DNA from: Cydia pomonella
Taxonomy: Eukaryota > Arthropoda > Insecta > Lepidoptera > Tortricidae
DNA: 64,000 nucleotides
NCBI RefSeq assembly: GCF_033807575.1
Contig: NC_084724.1
Location: 10,407,228-10,471,227, forward strand
Direction of reading: 5' to 3'
The translations under genes were made by a program, and so were the position numbers. Below are positions 42,236 through 54,590 of this stretch, in pieces (the stretch's first letter is position 1; each line of letters starts with the position of its first letter). Below the pieces are notes generated by a model. It was not told the DNA's origin and searched no databases. It saw nothing but the letters and a program-made list of their open reading frames with translations.

Positions 42236-42819
42236 TGGACTCTAGCATTCATGTAGTTGCGTAATGATAATACCTACAACGTGTTAGCATCGGTGTATTA
42301 TGCTCATGCTCATTCATCAATGCCTTACGGCGTACTCGTTTGGGGAAAAATCCTTGGCTGTAACAAACAAAATACAGTTAAACTATTTACAATTGCCTTC
42401 AATTATGGCGAGAATGTTTGGTTATGCAGAAATGTTCCTTGAAGCAAGGCCGACGTGTTTTCTTTAAGAAGAGTGGGTATTTTAGCTTAATTAAATAAAT
42501 GACAGTTATTACAACAGTTTTCAACTAAAAAAAAAACTAAAATACAGTGGAATTTGAAAACAAATGCTTTAACTCTAACCTTACTTATATGAAATAGGAA
42601 ACGAGCCCATTGCAACCTTGCACACTCATTTATCCTTCAAATAACGGGCCACCGTTAGTTTAAAACTCAAATTCGTTGTTTTCAGTTCATTAATATTTAA
42701 TAAACGTTAACTATGCAAGTTACACAGATCACTTCCCACTAGGTGGTGCATATAGGAGGCTTTTAATGGTCGCACATAAGACATCATACCTAAGGCTAAT
42801 AAAGTACGACAGCACGACA

Positions 42820-42930
42820 GCTCAGAAGCCCTTCCGCGAGAAATGAAAATCGCCCCGCTATCGCTCGAATATGCGAGCATTAGAGATAGATAACGAAATT
42901 TCGATTTTCGTTTTTCGCGGTAGGCTGTCT
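42820..42930. mobile_element. MITE family F, copy 3 with a third core
   Basis: Ends CAGAAGCCCTTCCGCGA and TCGCGGTAGGCTGTCT pair with the family F tips. Core CGCCCCGCTATCGCTCG is unlike copies 1 and 2. An 84-codon frame over it is a by-product. Confidence 0.65.
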
Positions 42931-43199
42931 TACTACATACTCTGCTGACTTGGAAGCTCACTCAAATTTTAAATATAACATCTAGCCGAGTTATTGTTTT
43001 GAAATTGTGTCTTAACTTATATATCTTCATCGTAGATTTATTGATCGTATACGATGTGTTAAGTTTAAGACAAATTCGTGTATAGAATTTGACAGCTAAT
43101 GTAGATGGCGCTGTACGGCTCCGTACATTATTTGTCAAATGGACTGAAAAGTTGACGTTTGGCAATACGGTTTACCTTATAGCGCCACACCATCTACTT

Positions 43200-43620
43200 C
43201 AGCTGCTAAATTCTAGGACAATATTTTTTTTACGCTTTACATCTCTACTACAGCAACTTTTTAATCTTCGTTTAAGAGCACGTCTCCATACAGACGTACT
43301 TCACTGTTTCCTCCGTGGTTTCCTACCAATGATATTAAATCTATATCGGACTGTTTTGCCTTTTTTATATTTTTGTTTTTTAAGCGCTAGAGCACTTTAA
43401 GCTTCGCAAAAACGGCCTAATTGACTAGGCGCAAAGAAAATCATGTTATTCAAAGCTGATACTAATTAGCCCAAAAAGTAAAACAGTCCGACACAAATCA
43501 CTCCTATATACTATTTAGACCTGAAAATTTCTTTACGATTGGTTAAGTTTTGGAGGAGGAAACAGTCGAGTACAAAACTCGTGTTTTGAGATTTTTACGC
43601 AGGGTTTATTGCCTAACCTG
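43200..43620. mobile_element. Foldback family R, copy 1
   Basis: CACTGTTTCCTCC (43,300) pairs with GGAGGAAACAGTCGAG (43,555). CGCAAAAACGGCCTAATTGA near the middle matches the copy at 55,040-55,510. Confidence 0.65.
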
Positions 43621-44330
43621 CAGTTGTTATGGCACTTATTTAACGAGCCGCCCGACAGTGCAAATCACCTAAATTTTGCGCCATCCTGCGGAGGTAATCT
43701 AAGGCAAGTTGCACTCGGCATACCGACATGCGAGGCAATTACTGCCACGCGAATCCCAAATGAGTAAGATAATGTCCTACGTGGAATAACAAACAAATTA
43801 GCGGACTCTATCATGTTATGGTATCCTGGTAAACGGGGCTAATAATGATATTTAAGCGACCACACTGGGGCTTAAGCGTTCTCACATCCGATCCGATATC
43901 GGATGTCGGACACGACCACAAAGAAGTAAAAAATATAAAAAGCGCCTTTTTACATTTATTTCTACATTGTTTAACTGTTTATTATTTTCTACCTATATGT
44001 AATCCAGTGACATACATATGCCATACGATAAATAAATAAATAAATAACCTTCCAAATATTAATCTCAAGATTTCTCATAAATTTGAAATCATTACGTCAT
44101 CGATGACGTCCCACGATCATGACAGCCCACTGTCAACTGTCATTGTCAGCGCCGACGCAGCGCCCAAGATGGCGGCACAAGGTCCAATGACCCGTCACCT
44201 TGCCCAGAGGTCGACCGGTGACAAAACCTTTACATTTTTGATAAATTAAACAAGTTTATCCCTAATGCAAAATGTACCTAAGGTATTTGACCTTATGATA
44301 ACTTAAATTATTCAAGCTTCTGCCCGTGAC
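43621..44330. other. Mostly unassigned DNA
   Basis: A short (AAAT)n run at 44,028-44,048. 44,140-44,180 is GC-richer with CCAAGATGGCGGCACAAGG. No gene. Confidence 0.4.
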
Positions 44331-44333
44331 TTC

Positions 44334-44509
44334 CAGGCATATTCGAACGTACACTGATATAAGAATGATATGTAAATCCTAATATTTAGTTATCATTCGT
44401 CTCACCCACGCCAGTACATGTAAGTCAACGAATTGCGAGCGAAATGCAGCACGACATTATGACAGCAGTCAGATGTCAGTCTGACATCAGTATACCTTCG
44501 AATTGGCCT
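44334..44509. mobile_element. Foldback MITE family N, uninterrupted copy
   Basis: Ends AGGCATATTCGAACGTACAC and its complement TTCGAATTGGCCT. It carries ATTTAGTTATC once, serving as the empty-site reference for the RTE insertion at 385. Confidence 0.85.
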
Positions 44510-44539
44510 GTTCATCTGCGTGGAATATGATGATTGATA

Positions 44540-44725
44540 AAAACTATAGCAGCACTGCAGCAGCTGTAGGGCTGACGGCCCGTCACTTGGTGGTACACTG
44601 TCGAGAGGGACCTAAAAACTCAGAATGTCCCATTGTTGACAACCTAGGACAGACCGCCCTGGCGCAAACGCACAAGAAGGCCCGACCCCAAATGAAGTTG
44701 GGATTAAGGGCAAGAAGAAGATAAA
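44540..44725 (+). mobile_element. Probable RTE-like LINE 3' scrap
   Basis: AACCTAGGACAGACCGCCCT.GGCGCAAACG resembles the DNA coding TAGPTWR in RTE tails, and it ends in AAGAAGAAGATAA. Frames are broken. Confidence 0.45.
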
Positions 44726-45282
44726 AACTGTACGTCCTTCCCCGGGCCTCAAACTATCTATACATTCCAATGTTCATCTTAAATAATCGGTTCAGCACTT
44801 TGAACGTAATGATGTACCAGACAGTCAGACAGACAGAGTTACCTACTTTCGCATTTTTAAATTAAATTTTTGGTACACACTTTTATCTCTGTACTTTTCT
44901 TTCCACAGAAAACTAATAGTTGTCGAGACAATCCTAACAACCCCAAACACAATTAGTTTGCGCTGTTTTATCATTATCACAGAGTTCCCTTGGGGACCTC
45001 CTGTCTCCAGCTCCATGTCATCATAATATTTCATTGTCATCCGATTTATCAGAAATCGGGAAGTGGGTCAAATTAAGCTTTCAAGGTTTGACCCACACTA
45101 ACAAAATAACATACTTGCATTCTAACAGGGCAAGTTAAATAAAAGCTTGTACCTAATTAGTAGGGAAAAGATAGTCAGTCTAATTGTAACCTAACATTCC
45201 ATCAACTTAACAACGACTAAGTGTGGAGCGTCTCTATGTACGGTAAAAGAATTAAAATAATTTCATTACCACTTAGTACAGT
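44726..45282. other. Unassigned DNA
   Basis: No gene or repeat recognised. Confidence 0.4.
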
Positions 45283-45450
45283 CAGCAAGTAGCGGATGAA
45301 ACAACGCGCCAAAAGTATCTGATTAGCTGGATAACTTATCCAAATATAGATAAATCTCTAAAATTCACGTTCTAAAGTATATATTTTGCAGTCTTAATTG
45401 TTTTGCATATAGAACCATCAGTTTTTGTTAAGCTGTTACTTTAGGTCTAT
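45283..45450. mobile_element. TACAGTCAGC MITE, decayed copy
   Basis: Left end TACAGTCAGCAAGTAGCGGA, AACGCGCCAAAAGTATCTGA, AAATATAGATAAAT and TTTTTGTTAAGCTGTTAC match 1,063-1,286 in reverse orientation; the far tip is lost. Confidence 0.7.
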
Positions 45451-47760
45451 GACAATGTATGAAATGGTACTGAAATTTCTTAAGCTATACTGTACTGTAT
45501 CAGCCGTAAAAGTGCGACTTTATCAATGAATTCATTCATAATTTCTCCATTCAATTTCGCAGCTCACTGTACATCACAATATAATATTTTCATCGGAATA
45601 TGACGTTTATGATGTCGCTTTGTTTTACTTTTGTCGGGGGTTTTCATAAAGGCAACTATGTCGGCTCCATAAAATACTGCCAGACTTACAACGTTTCAAA
45701 CCGTTTCGCGTCGTTTAGGGGGCTTAAGTTTCAAGATGAAATCCACTTTTATATTCGGTTAATGTATTATTTATTTTTACATTTTGGGATCCTTTTATCG
45801 GCTTTTTCGTCTCTTATGCTATTCCAGTCGCTTCCCAAGCTCCTGTCAAACTAAAATCAGTAAGTATACCTAAATGAACCTGAGTTTATTAAGTGACTTC
45901 AAAAAATTTTTGTACAATTTATTTTTGACTGATAAACTAATTATGTTTTCGTAATAATAAATATCATAGGTGCTACCTGTATCTAGAGTTACAGATAACA
46001 AAAAGAAAGTAAGGTACACACAAAATATCTCACATAAATACACTTTAAGTACTAAACGAAAACGATTTCAATAGGAAATTTATCAACATGTTTATTAACT
46101 GGGCCGATACTGCTATCGATTCTACTTAATACTGGTCAGAAGAGTGAGGTTACTTAGCCAAAAACGAACGAGTGAGCCATAACACAGCCGAATGCGTTTG
46201 CGCATCCGAAATGGGCGATCAAGATGCGCCTGGGCCGGTATTATGTAGATCTTTTACACAATGCTTCTAAACTCGCGTATTCTGTGCACGTGCAATGGAA
46301 TTGATTTTGCGAAATAAAAACAAAGAGCTTTTACAATTTTTATTTGACTTGCAATGTTTGTATATGTGTACTTAGGTATCCTATGTGAGGGTCAAATATT
46401 GCAAGCTAAATTAGACCCACTTCTCATTATTCGATTGAGCTAAAATTTCACACACATTATGTAAGTGGAGTGACAATACAATATGTAATATGGTACCATC
46501 GAGCTGATCTGATGACACAGAAGGTGGCCATAGGAACTTTGTAATAAAACAACGCATATGGAACTTATTTTATTTGTGTTTGAGTTTCTTAGAATTGTCT
46601 CGGTTGCCCGTTGAAAAAGTATAGTCAACGAAAAATAAAAATTAAATTTTATAAAAAATCACTGAGTGCCAAACAAAGCTAATTGTATTTATAAAGGGTA
46701 ACTTGGCTAAAGTAGATTTCGCGGTCATAATAACGTGGTTACTAACATTTTAACTTTCAAAACGAAAGTTTAGTAGGATTCCTCAACATAATCATATACA
46801 TAAGAATCATCAGGTAGGTAATAATCTTATAAAATACAAAATATGGTCTGTAAATAAATACATTATGTGATAAACCACGATCAAGGCCTAGTTAAGTCTT
46901 CTGTTGGTCAGTTCTAATTCTAATACGGTTGCTTATGTATAATGTTATTACTTTTCAATTACATATCTTAAAAACATTTAAAGTAAAAAATAATTGGGAT
47001 GTGCTAAGCCTGAGTAGATTTACAATATAGATTTATGAAAAATACGGGATTTTGTAAAAACGAACGAATGTACACAATACCAGCTTCGCTCAATATTTTA
47101 ATGCTGGTCAACGTGGAATTTTAATAAACCTTTGTTCGGGATTTTGGCAATAATTCAATGGAATACGAATGGAAAAAACTCGTTAGGAGGTCGTGGTCGC
47201 CCACTGTGGGAAAGGTAGCCTGAATTATTATGTTCGGAAACGCCTCTTTTTGCCATATTTAATACCTTTTAAAGTCGATAATAACGAGTTTCTAATTCGA
47301 TACCTTTTTGTAACACCACGACTCAAAAAGGAAATCAACTAATGAAACTTTTAATGAATTCTGTAGGCTACAGTAGCCGTAAATGTATCGCATAACTAGC
47401 CAACTATTTCTCATGCTTAAATGAACTAGATAAAGGTAGGGTATAAGGGTGGGCTAGGGTCGGCTTGTTAAAAGTTGTTATGGACATTTTCGTATTTTTT
47501 TTTTGTAATTTCGTCATTCATTTACGAATACTACGATCGATCAACAGACTGATCGGTTTGGCATCACACCCAACCGTAGCCGTATAAGGCCGCGTCCTTG
47601 CGCCGTAAACTGCTAGCCATTCTACTGTCGGTGAATGGAGCCCTAAACACGGGCCGAGTTCCGAAGAAAGTTCAGAGGGCCTAGCCAAGATAACAAAGGT
47701 ACATGGACTCTAAATGAATAGAAAAAATTATCGGGATGAAAAATGCTGCGAAACTCCACT
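45451..47760. other. Long stretch without recognised elements
   Basis: About 2.3 kb with no repeat I can match in this window. The 84-codon frame at 45,600-45,854 has no splice or promoter context. This is the longest stretch that could be single-copy DNA in the central part of the window. Confidence 0.45.
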
Positions 47761-47769
47761 GGACTCCCG

Positions 47770-47830
47770 TACGGTCGCTATCAGATATATCAAAGCGGCC
47801 AAGGTGCTCACAAATATCTGATGGAGTCTG
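47770..47830. mobile_element. Half MITE (GGTCGCTATCAGATATATC)
   Basis: The motif pair GGTCGCTATCAGATATATC and GCGGCCAAGGTGCTCACAAA is one arm of a MITE I recall from Lepidoptera. The other arm is absent. Confidence 0.45.
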
Positions 47831-49690
47831 TACTCGATTTCCATACATTATTTAAGTTTTGATTAACGTTTTCTATCAACGATTATCATCCTGCTTAGTC
47901 CCCCAGGTCGGTTAATTCACAAATATCTTATCTCCTTTAAATGGAGTCAAGGAATTTGCAACTTTCGGTATTGTAAGCTAAAACTAACTATTTATCTCCT
48001 TCAAATGAAGTTAAGAGGTTTCCGAATTTAGACGCCGGTACAGTATCAGTGGCTATCGGCAATTTGCCTTCTAGGAACATGGCCATTGAAATAGGATAGG
48101 TTAAGAACTGGCTGAAAACAATAGCTAGCAATATACGTGCAGAGGTGTCCGTTAGGTACATCTGCCTGGCAGATATTTTCGGTGGAAAAATCTGACTCAC
48201 AGATGAGTCTTTGGACAGATCTTGGGAAGACACATAGGGATACTCGCAACGGTGTACAGATTAGAAAAGGTACTTAACATTTCTAAAGGAACATAAGCAT
48301 TAAAATACACTAAGTTACGATTAAGAATGGTTAAACATTAAACGAAAATTACGTTGAAATACGTACGATCAGTCTGCAAAATTATCTATTTCTGTAACCA
48401 TACAAATGACCGTACCAAACTATATGGCATGTTTCGCGTGCTAGTAGTTTATCCATACTGCCACTGTTTTTATTCCGATAAACATGAACTTCAAGTGTAT
48501 TTAAGAACTAAAAGTAAAAGTGTTATAGAAATGTTCCGTCAAAATTAAATTTTCTATCATCATCGACTTGCGAAGCTTAGGCGGTTTTGTTTTCACAGCG
48601 ATACACAACACGCTTTCAAACGAACTTACTAAAATAGGTACTGCAACTATATTTAACAACAGCTTAAGGATTTTCGATAGCTACGAGACATCATAAAAAA
48701 ACCTCGTAGGTGCCTGTGTAGTTCTAAAAATAACCGCTATACAGGTCACCAGAGTAGTTTTAGTGCAAAAGGAGTAAAACGTCAATGATCTATCTATAAA
48801 GGGCGGCAATCTCGCGATCGCGCGATAATTAAAAGCGGCACGATTTATGCGCCCGCGCGCCGCGGGCCGCTCGTTACGCGGCAAAAAGGAGGTTAAATAT
48901 GATTCATAATAAAATAACACAATTAAAAAAAAGCCCTTGATTAAAATATTGAAGCGCCATCTAGAGACTTAAAACCTATCTAAGAAGCTGCTCGTTGAGT
49001 AAAGAAAGGTGAGACAATAAACGTGATTCAAAATAACACATTTTTTAAAATTTGAAACCCCGTCAAAAATAAAATAGTGACTTAAAACCTAAATTACCAT
49101 ATAATAAAGATTAAAGCACCACGCTGGTGTTGACCGAATACTGCATACGTTTAGAACATTTCAAACGCACACCTAAGTACAATTAATATATACCTATTCA
49201 GTATGCATAATTATGAAAGCATTGTATGTTAAATTCCCTCCATTTCACCAGGATCCCATCATCAGATTTCGACATGATGAAACTTGATCCTGACTTGAAT
49301 ATACATAACATCCCATTGATTGATGAATTAATACCTAGGAGGAGGAGTAAGGTCGTTCGAAGTTTTTGACGTTGATTCAAAATTATATGCGGCATCCACC
49401 AATTTTAAATGGCATATAACAATGTAGCAGCATTTTCGTAGGAAGCTACTTGAAAATAATAGGTACAACCCTAGTATATACATAATATCCATAAAAAATC
49501 ACGTTGACAAAATTGCAGGCAAATTCTGGCCTAAGATATTTCTGGAACCCATGTTCGAATCTGTAACGATTTCGCAGACCTAGCCTGCATGCACCTGTCC
49601 GATAACCGATAACAGATGATGAATGCGTATGCGCAGGTCTTGTTTCTATTGAATATTGCGTGAGACTCGTGCAACGCCAGTATTACGTGA
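47831..49690. other. Mostly unassigned DNA
   Basis: Paired phrases TATCTCCTTTAAATGGAGTCAAGGAATTT-like at 47,930 and 47,994 suggest a small duplication. 48,805-48,885 is GC-rich (CCCGCGCGCCGCGGGCCGC). The 81-codon minus frame (47,988-48,233) is not recognised. Confidence 0.4.
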
Positions 49691-49694
49691 ACTT

Positions 49695-49900
49695 CTTATG
49701 TGGAAATCACCAAACGAGCAGAAGAGCTGCCTGATGGGAAGCCCACACCGTCGGGATCACCGTAGCCCGTGGACATAAGCAACACTGGAGAAGCCATTGC
49801 TTTATGCTTTGCCGACCCTTGAGAACTATGAATACCCGCTTGAAGAACCCCATGTCGTACCACAAAAATTATCACGTGTAGGAAGTACAGGCCACCATAA
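49695..49900 (-). mobile_element. CR1-like LINE 3' end, minus strand
   Basis: AAACGAGCAGAAGAGCTGCC, TGATGGGAAGC, CCGTAGCCCGTGGACATAAG and GCTTTGCCGACCCTTGAG, complementary in order to the 1,505-1,600 remnant. Confidence 0.65.
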
Positions 49901-50149
49901 AAAAGATAATAGCAGTAGTCAAGGGATAGAATTGAATTGAATGAATGAATTGTTTATTGCATATCACAAACCAGTTATAAAGGTGGTACATATTATGTGG
50001 TTAGTTTTAGTGACGTCCTGTAAGGACACAGCAACATATAAACTAATGTGGAATCACCCATATCAGCAACGTGCCTCAATAATAGTCAAAAAAAGAAAAA
50101 TAACGGGGAATTGATCGGATTAATCCCAGCAGCGTCTTTCCGCCATCGC

Positions 50150-50365
50150 TCTAAGCGACAATATTTCCATCTCCACCAATTAGGTGATTGTCACAGCTAA
50201 ACTGTAACTGCCCAAGGTATTTCCGAACCAATACGACCTTCTAACCTTCAACTCTCATCTTAACGGCAACGCACGTGCAACCCCTTTGGTGTTGCAGGTG
50301 TCCTTAGGTGGCGGTAATTACTTTCCATCAGGCGATTTGTCTGCCCATTTTCCTACTATATCATA
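50150..50365 (+). mobile_element. CR1-like LINE 3' coding end
   Basis: TAKL, a stop, then LPKVFPNQYDLLTFNSHLNG, parallel to the better-preserved protein block at 60,210-60,400. GGTGTTGCAGGTGTCC and TTTCCATCAGGCGATTTGTC lead to a poly-A at 50,365. Confidence 0.7.
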
Positions 50366-50369
50366 AAAA

Positions 50370-51020
50370 AAAAGAAAATTCGGACAGTGGTCTTATCAGG
50401 CTAGTCCGAGCGCACAACTCTTCAAGTAATTAGAATGGCATTCCGGCGAGTTTTAAAATGAACGCCACCACAACTCATGGTCGAGTTATGGCGACACTTC
50501 TGACAGGACGCTACTTTTAAATGACTTTTAGATATTTTTATGAGGATAATATTGAAATTTTAAATACTTGCAACGACCTTTTATCCTGTGAAGTTTTTGC
50601 GGAGCGTTTCAAAGTGTCTAAGTTTATTTATACTCCTTATCTCGTTTGCATCAAAAAGGATCCCAGGTATACGTATGGGTGTACAATAATAATGATTACG
50701 TATATGATTCAAGTTCAGAGACATTTTCTATTCCCAGTTCACTATAGCAGTGCCTCTGAACCATTGATGTTGACTTTTGTTCGGGTAAATCTTATAAAAA
50801 TACCCTGCGGAAACAAAATTCGTCGTCTTAAAGTGTACCCCATAATATTTCACTAAATCAACGAATACACAGCAAAAGTATTAGCTTGGTTGTGTATATA
50901 CAGGGGTGCCAAGCTAATAGCTTTGCTGACTATTCATATACGTGTTGGTATCGACTTCACATACGTCTCCCAATCGTCCGGGACACCAATTGTCCTGTAC
51001 CTACATGCGAAGACTTAAAT
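50370..51020. other. Unassigned DNA
   Basis: Contains a 111-codon frame (50,521-50,856) with no recognised motif. About 50,885-50,935 holds an inverted pair TTAGCTTGG / CCAAGCTAATAGC. Confidence 0.4.
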
Positions 51021-51027
51021 TATTAAA

Positions 51028-51325
51028 ATGTACAGCCAGTGTCAAATGGCGGATCTGACAGCAGAGATATGTCTTTGAATGTAGAACAGCGGTGGCATCA
51101 TGGTTCCATTTTTATCACTTGTCACTATGCCCCTCACTTTCGCACTTACATACTTGTTAGAACGTGACAGGCATGGTGACAAATGATAAAGAGCCGACCA
51201 TCTTAGCCCTACAACAGTTGTAGACTGTAGAGATACATATAAGTAAGTATCACTACTCGGACAAGTATTACAGGATGGTAGATACTTTTGGCGCGTCGTT
51301 GTTTCATTCGCTATAGGGAGCGTGC
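51028..51325. mobile_element. TACAGTCAGC-type MITE with family K MITE inside
   Basis: Outer halves TACAGCCAGTGTCAAATGGC and GATACTTTTGGCGCGTCGTT are separated by a family K element at 51,088-51,211 (AGCGGTGGCATC to ATCTTAGCCCT). Confidence 0.6.
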
Positions 51326-51461
51326 ATGAACTGTAGGAGGCACAGGAGCCGTCAGATTTTTAGTGCGAGGCGTAAATGTGATGTTTTTTTGTTCCGATGT
51401 AGCCCACAAGATGGCAGAACCTAAACCATAAACGTGTAAATGTACATGTTTACGGTTCCGA

Positions 51462-51580
51462 TTTTTTTTTTATACCACGACGGTGGCAAACAAGCATACG
51501 GCCCGCCTGATGGTAAGCAGTCACCGCAGCCTATGGACGCCTGCAACACCAGAGGCATTACATGCGCGTTGCCGACCCTA
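51462..51580 (-). mobile_element. SINE A, 3' part only
   Basis: Poly-T to GCGTTGCCGACCCTA; 5'-truncated. Confidence 0.8.
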
Positions 51581-52215
51581 AAATTCAAATTCAGGCCAGA
51601 AAATGGCAGACCCTCCAACGCGCACGGTCCCTATTATTGATGTTGCCTGTACGTATGTATACGTAAACGTACATACAACTGGCACCTTGTCATCGCCAAA
51701 TGCCAGCGCCATACCGAGCGCCATGACGTCATCGCTGTCATGACGTCACGCCTGACCATATATGGTCACCGTAATGAGGCGTCTGCGTGGTAGGTGTCGG
51801 AACGTCGGGTCGGACAAGCGATGGTAATTGAACACGGGATGTTTTGATAGATTTGGCTGTTAATTATTATTTGGCCATAAATGATGGCTGTATTTAGTTA
51901 ATAGGTAGGTACCTAGATTTATTATATCTGGAAGGATCGAGGTCTTGCCGTTAACTTTCATGTTTATAATGTTAGCGTTACTTACCTCACTATAGTCGGA
52001 CCAAATTAACTCTGCGCTGACTTTACATAAAATAATGTCATATTTTGTCCGATATTTGTCATTCCACACTCTGTATTGCAAACTCTGTGCTTGGTCCGGC
52101 TCTGCTGATGATGATGACCACCTGATGAGTTCCTCCCGCGGACGTTTCGGCTATGGAATTAGCTCACAGCCGTCATGGGGTTCTTCAAGAAACATCAACG
52201 TGCATTGTGATACGA

Positions 52216-52271
52216 GTATCTCTGGTGTTGCAGGCGGGCCATATGCTTGTTTACCATCGATATGGTATAAA
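52216..52271 (+). mobile_element. SINE A / CR1 tail scrap
   Basis: GGTGTTGCAGGCGGGCCATA, TGCTTGTTTACCATCG, GGTATAAAAAAA: the last part of the tail with an internal deletion. Confidence 0.6.
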
Positions 52272-52279
52272 AAAATGAC

Positions 52280-52970
52280 TACGACTTATTTCACGGATAA
52301 CAGTTGTCAAAAAGTACGAAGATTTGGGCTTACGTAGCGTACATTTATGGCAATTTTTGCGTCCTCTTCCATTAAGATTTTTGATATTAATGTTTTAGTA
52401 TGAGTTTACTATGTAACCAGTAGCACTAGCGATGTTGCGGGTCTCTATTGTTTCCTATAAAGTTTTAAGTCCTAATCTATTGTTTGTCTGCATTTTCGTT
52501 AGCCATAATTTGGTTCTTCTCAGAAACGCGTAACTTTTCAGGATTGTCATAAAACAAACCTAACCTAACCTATCTATAGAATAACCTAAAGTTAACGGTT
52601 TCAGAGTTATGACTAATGAGAATATGACTATCATTACATTATGAATTTCAATAATTATGCCGAACAAAGGGGTCCGGATGATGCACAGCTTATTTTCTGC
52701 AATTCAAATAACCTTAAAATATACAGAATACCAGGAAACAAGAAGTGCAGAGGATGCCGAGTTAAGGCCGGTAGCGCCTTGAGGCTGCCTACATACACCC
52801 ACAGCGAAATGCTACATTATATTGGCATTACAAATTAAAATGTATAGTGAGTCACGATTATCGGAATTTAAGGTTATAACTGTAGAAATATGTAGATTAA
52901 TACCGATTGTTAAATTGGCAGAATCCTTAACTTTGTGACGTCGATTAATTAAGAGTATGAATACTTGTGT
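52280..52970. other. Unassigned DNA
   Basis: No gene recognised. CCTAACCTAACCTA near 52,560 is a common simple motif in insect DNA. Confidence 0.35.
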
Positions 52971-52974
52971 TAGT

Positions 52975-53255
52975 CAAGAATTGAGTCCTTTGAATCTTCT
53001 GCTTTAACCTTTTAACCGCTGTAGTCTGATATGTTAGACAACCAACTCATTTCGCCGCAGTGTGATAAATAAAAATAAGACAAAACTTCGTGTAACCTCG
53101 TACCAGCAGCGACACGAGCACGCTTGATGAAAAATTCTAAGCGGTTAAAAGGTTAAGACTCTACTTAGTTTTTCAGACTCTAATAACACAAAACTTGAGG
53201 TTTTTTCAACTTGTTCGAGACCCAAGTCTCTCGTAGAGACTTACACAAGACATTT
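52975..53255. mobile_element. Relic of the 8.8-kb hAT-like family
   Basis: AATTGAGTCCTTTGAATCTT, CTGCTTTAA, TTTTTCAGACTCT and CAAGTCTCTCGTAGAGACTT match the repeat unit at 8,823-9,060. A piggyBac-type MITE lies within. Confidence 0.75.
53004..53156. mobile_element. piggyBac-type MITE, TTAA target
   Basis: Element 53,008-53,152 (145 bp), perfect 13-bp ends CCTTTTAACCGCT and AGCGGTTAAAAGG, flanked by TTAA on both sides. The uninterrupted paralogue at about 8,850 reads CTGCTTTAAGTCTC with a single TTAA. Confidence 0.9.
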
Positions 53256-53324
53256 CAGAGAACCCTTAATTTTTTCTACACAACATTTCATGTCGCAGTC
53301 TTCATATAACATTCATGAACTACG

Positions 53325-53735
53325 GTCAAGGAATTTAATCTCAGTAGGTACCATTTCGTCACTTGTCGTTGTCACAGTGACAATAGTAAGAGATGCCTAG
53401 CGATTTTTAACCGACTTCAAAAAAGGAGGAGGTTCTCAATTCGACTGAATTTTTTTTTGTATGTATTTTACTCGATATATCCGTCAATCGTGAACCGATT
53501 GTCATTTTTTTTTAATCGAACGGGTATAACCCCGAGATGGCCCCGTTGACACCGAGTCCCTGATGATGGGATCTTGGAGAAATCGAGAGAACTCTTCAAA
53601 TGTTATAGGTACATGTATGGCGCTTTTGGTAATATTTGAAGTCGGTTTTATTTTTTGTTAATCATATTGATTATTATCATTGTCACGATGTCAAACTACG
53701 AAATGGTACTGGAATTAACTTCCGTGGCTGTACAC
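53325..53735. mobile_element. MITE (GGAATTTAAT ends), interrupted
   Basis: AAGGAATTTAATCTCAGTA and its right-hand complement CGAAATGGTACTGGAATTA form the ends, with TGTCACAGTGACAATAG inside. The AACCGACTTC element sits in the middle. A complete shorter relative is at 61,985-62,105. Confidence 0.65.
53409..53647. mobile_element. Element with AACCGACTTCAAA ends
   Basis: Exact 13-bp inverted ends at 53,409-53,421 and 53,635-53,647, followed by AAAGGAGGAGGTTCTCAATT and ATTTTTTTTTGTATG, a layout widespread in Lepidoptera. TGATGATGGGATCTTGGAG inside recurs inverted at 4,110 and 49,250. Confidence 0.8.
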
Positions 53736-54284
53736 AAATTATACAATATTATAACGCCTATATTTCTACTGCTAAATTAGATAAAAGCTACAAAATTATT
53801 GATAAAGTCTTTATTCGGAGGCTCGAGATTCTTTTAAAAACAGACTTGATAATCATTTTCTAAATGGACATTACCAGCTATAAGCTGCCTGTGCATTCAT
53901 AAATAATAATAATAATAATTAATGAATTGACCTCCTGGTGAATGAGCTCACAGGAAATGTAAAAAGTTTCGTCAACCTGTTAAGCAATGTTAACCACCGG
54001 CATGCAACGACAGAAGCTAACGTAGAAAGGAGCTAATGGCCGAAGTAATTTATACATTAGAATGTGCAACAAATCCCTTACACGTCTAATCGCGGCGTGC
54101 AATCTATCGGACATGTTTTACTTGTAAATGCACTTATGCAATGGCCGGTGGCTTGAGGGGATAGATTGCCTCCTACAGACTCCGTGATGTGCGGGTCAAA
54201 AACTTTTTAGTAGGTATGAGTTTAGAGGTAAGTATACTACGGGATCGTCCATACAATAAATTAATAGTTTAAAAAACACTAGAA

Positions 54285-54590
54285 AAACACGCTTCAGGCA
54301 CGCCGGAGGCTTCATCATCAGACCTTGAAACCTAATCGTGGTCAAAGTTCATTAAAAGACTTTTCTAACAAATCCAAACATAGCTACGACGTTCCATCAT
54401 GAAGTTCCAGTTCATATCTTCCGGCTCCATCATCAGATTAGTTCGACAGTACCATATTATTGTATTGTCATCGGAACTACATACAGCTGCCAATTCTCAT
54501 GACGCTACGATCCTTGGAAGATGGTTAAATTAGAGATACCATTACATAGTTACATACAGGTCGACCTAATAAAAGCGTGTTAAAAAGAGA
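54285..54590. repeat. Dispersed repeat with GGTCGACCTAATAAAAGCG
   Basis: TCCATCATCAGATTAGTTCG, TATTGTATTGTCATCGGAAC, GACGCTACGATCCTTGG and GTTACATACAGGTCGACC in order; I recall this as a lepidopteran interspersed repeat. Single copy here. Confidence 0.45.

Noticed and set aside
42707..42961. 84-codon minus-strand frame
   Set aside because: Its centre is a family F MITE; frames of this type recur wherever the MITE occurs.
45600..45854. 84-codon plus-strand frame with hydrophobic C-terminal half
   Set aside because: No splice or promoter context and no recognisable motif; length is within chance expectation for 64 kb.
47988..48233. 81-codon minus-strand frame with a hydrophobic stretch (LLAIVFSQFLTYPISMAMF)
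   Set aside because: Considered as an exon of a membrane protein, but no consensus acceptor and donor bound it and a small local duplication lies nearby.
50521..50856. 111-codon plus-strand frame
   Set aside because: Composition is that of random AT-rich DNA and no motif is visible.
52035..52337. 100-codon plus-strand frame
   Set aside because: Its end is a SINE A/CR1 tail scrap and the rest shows no domain or splice context.
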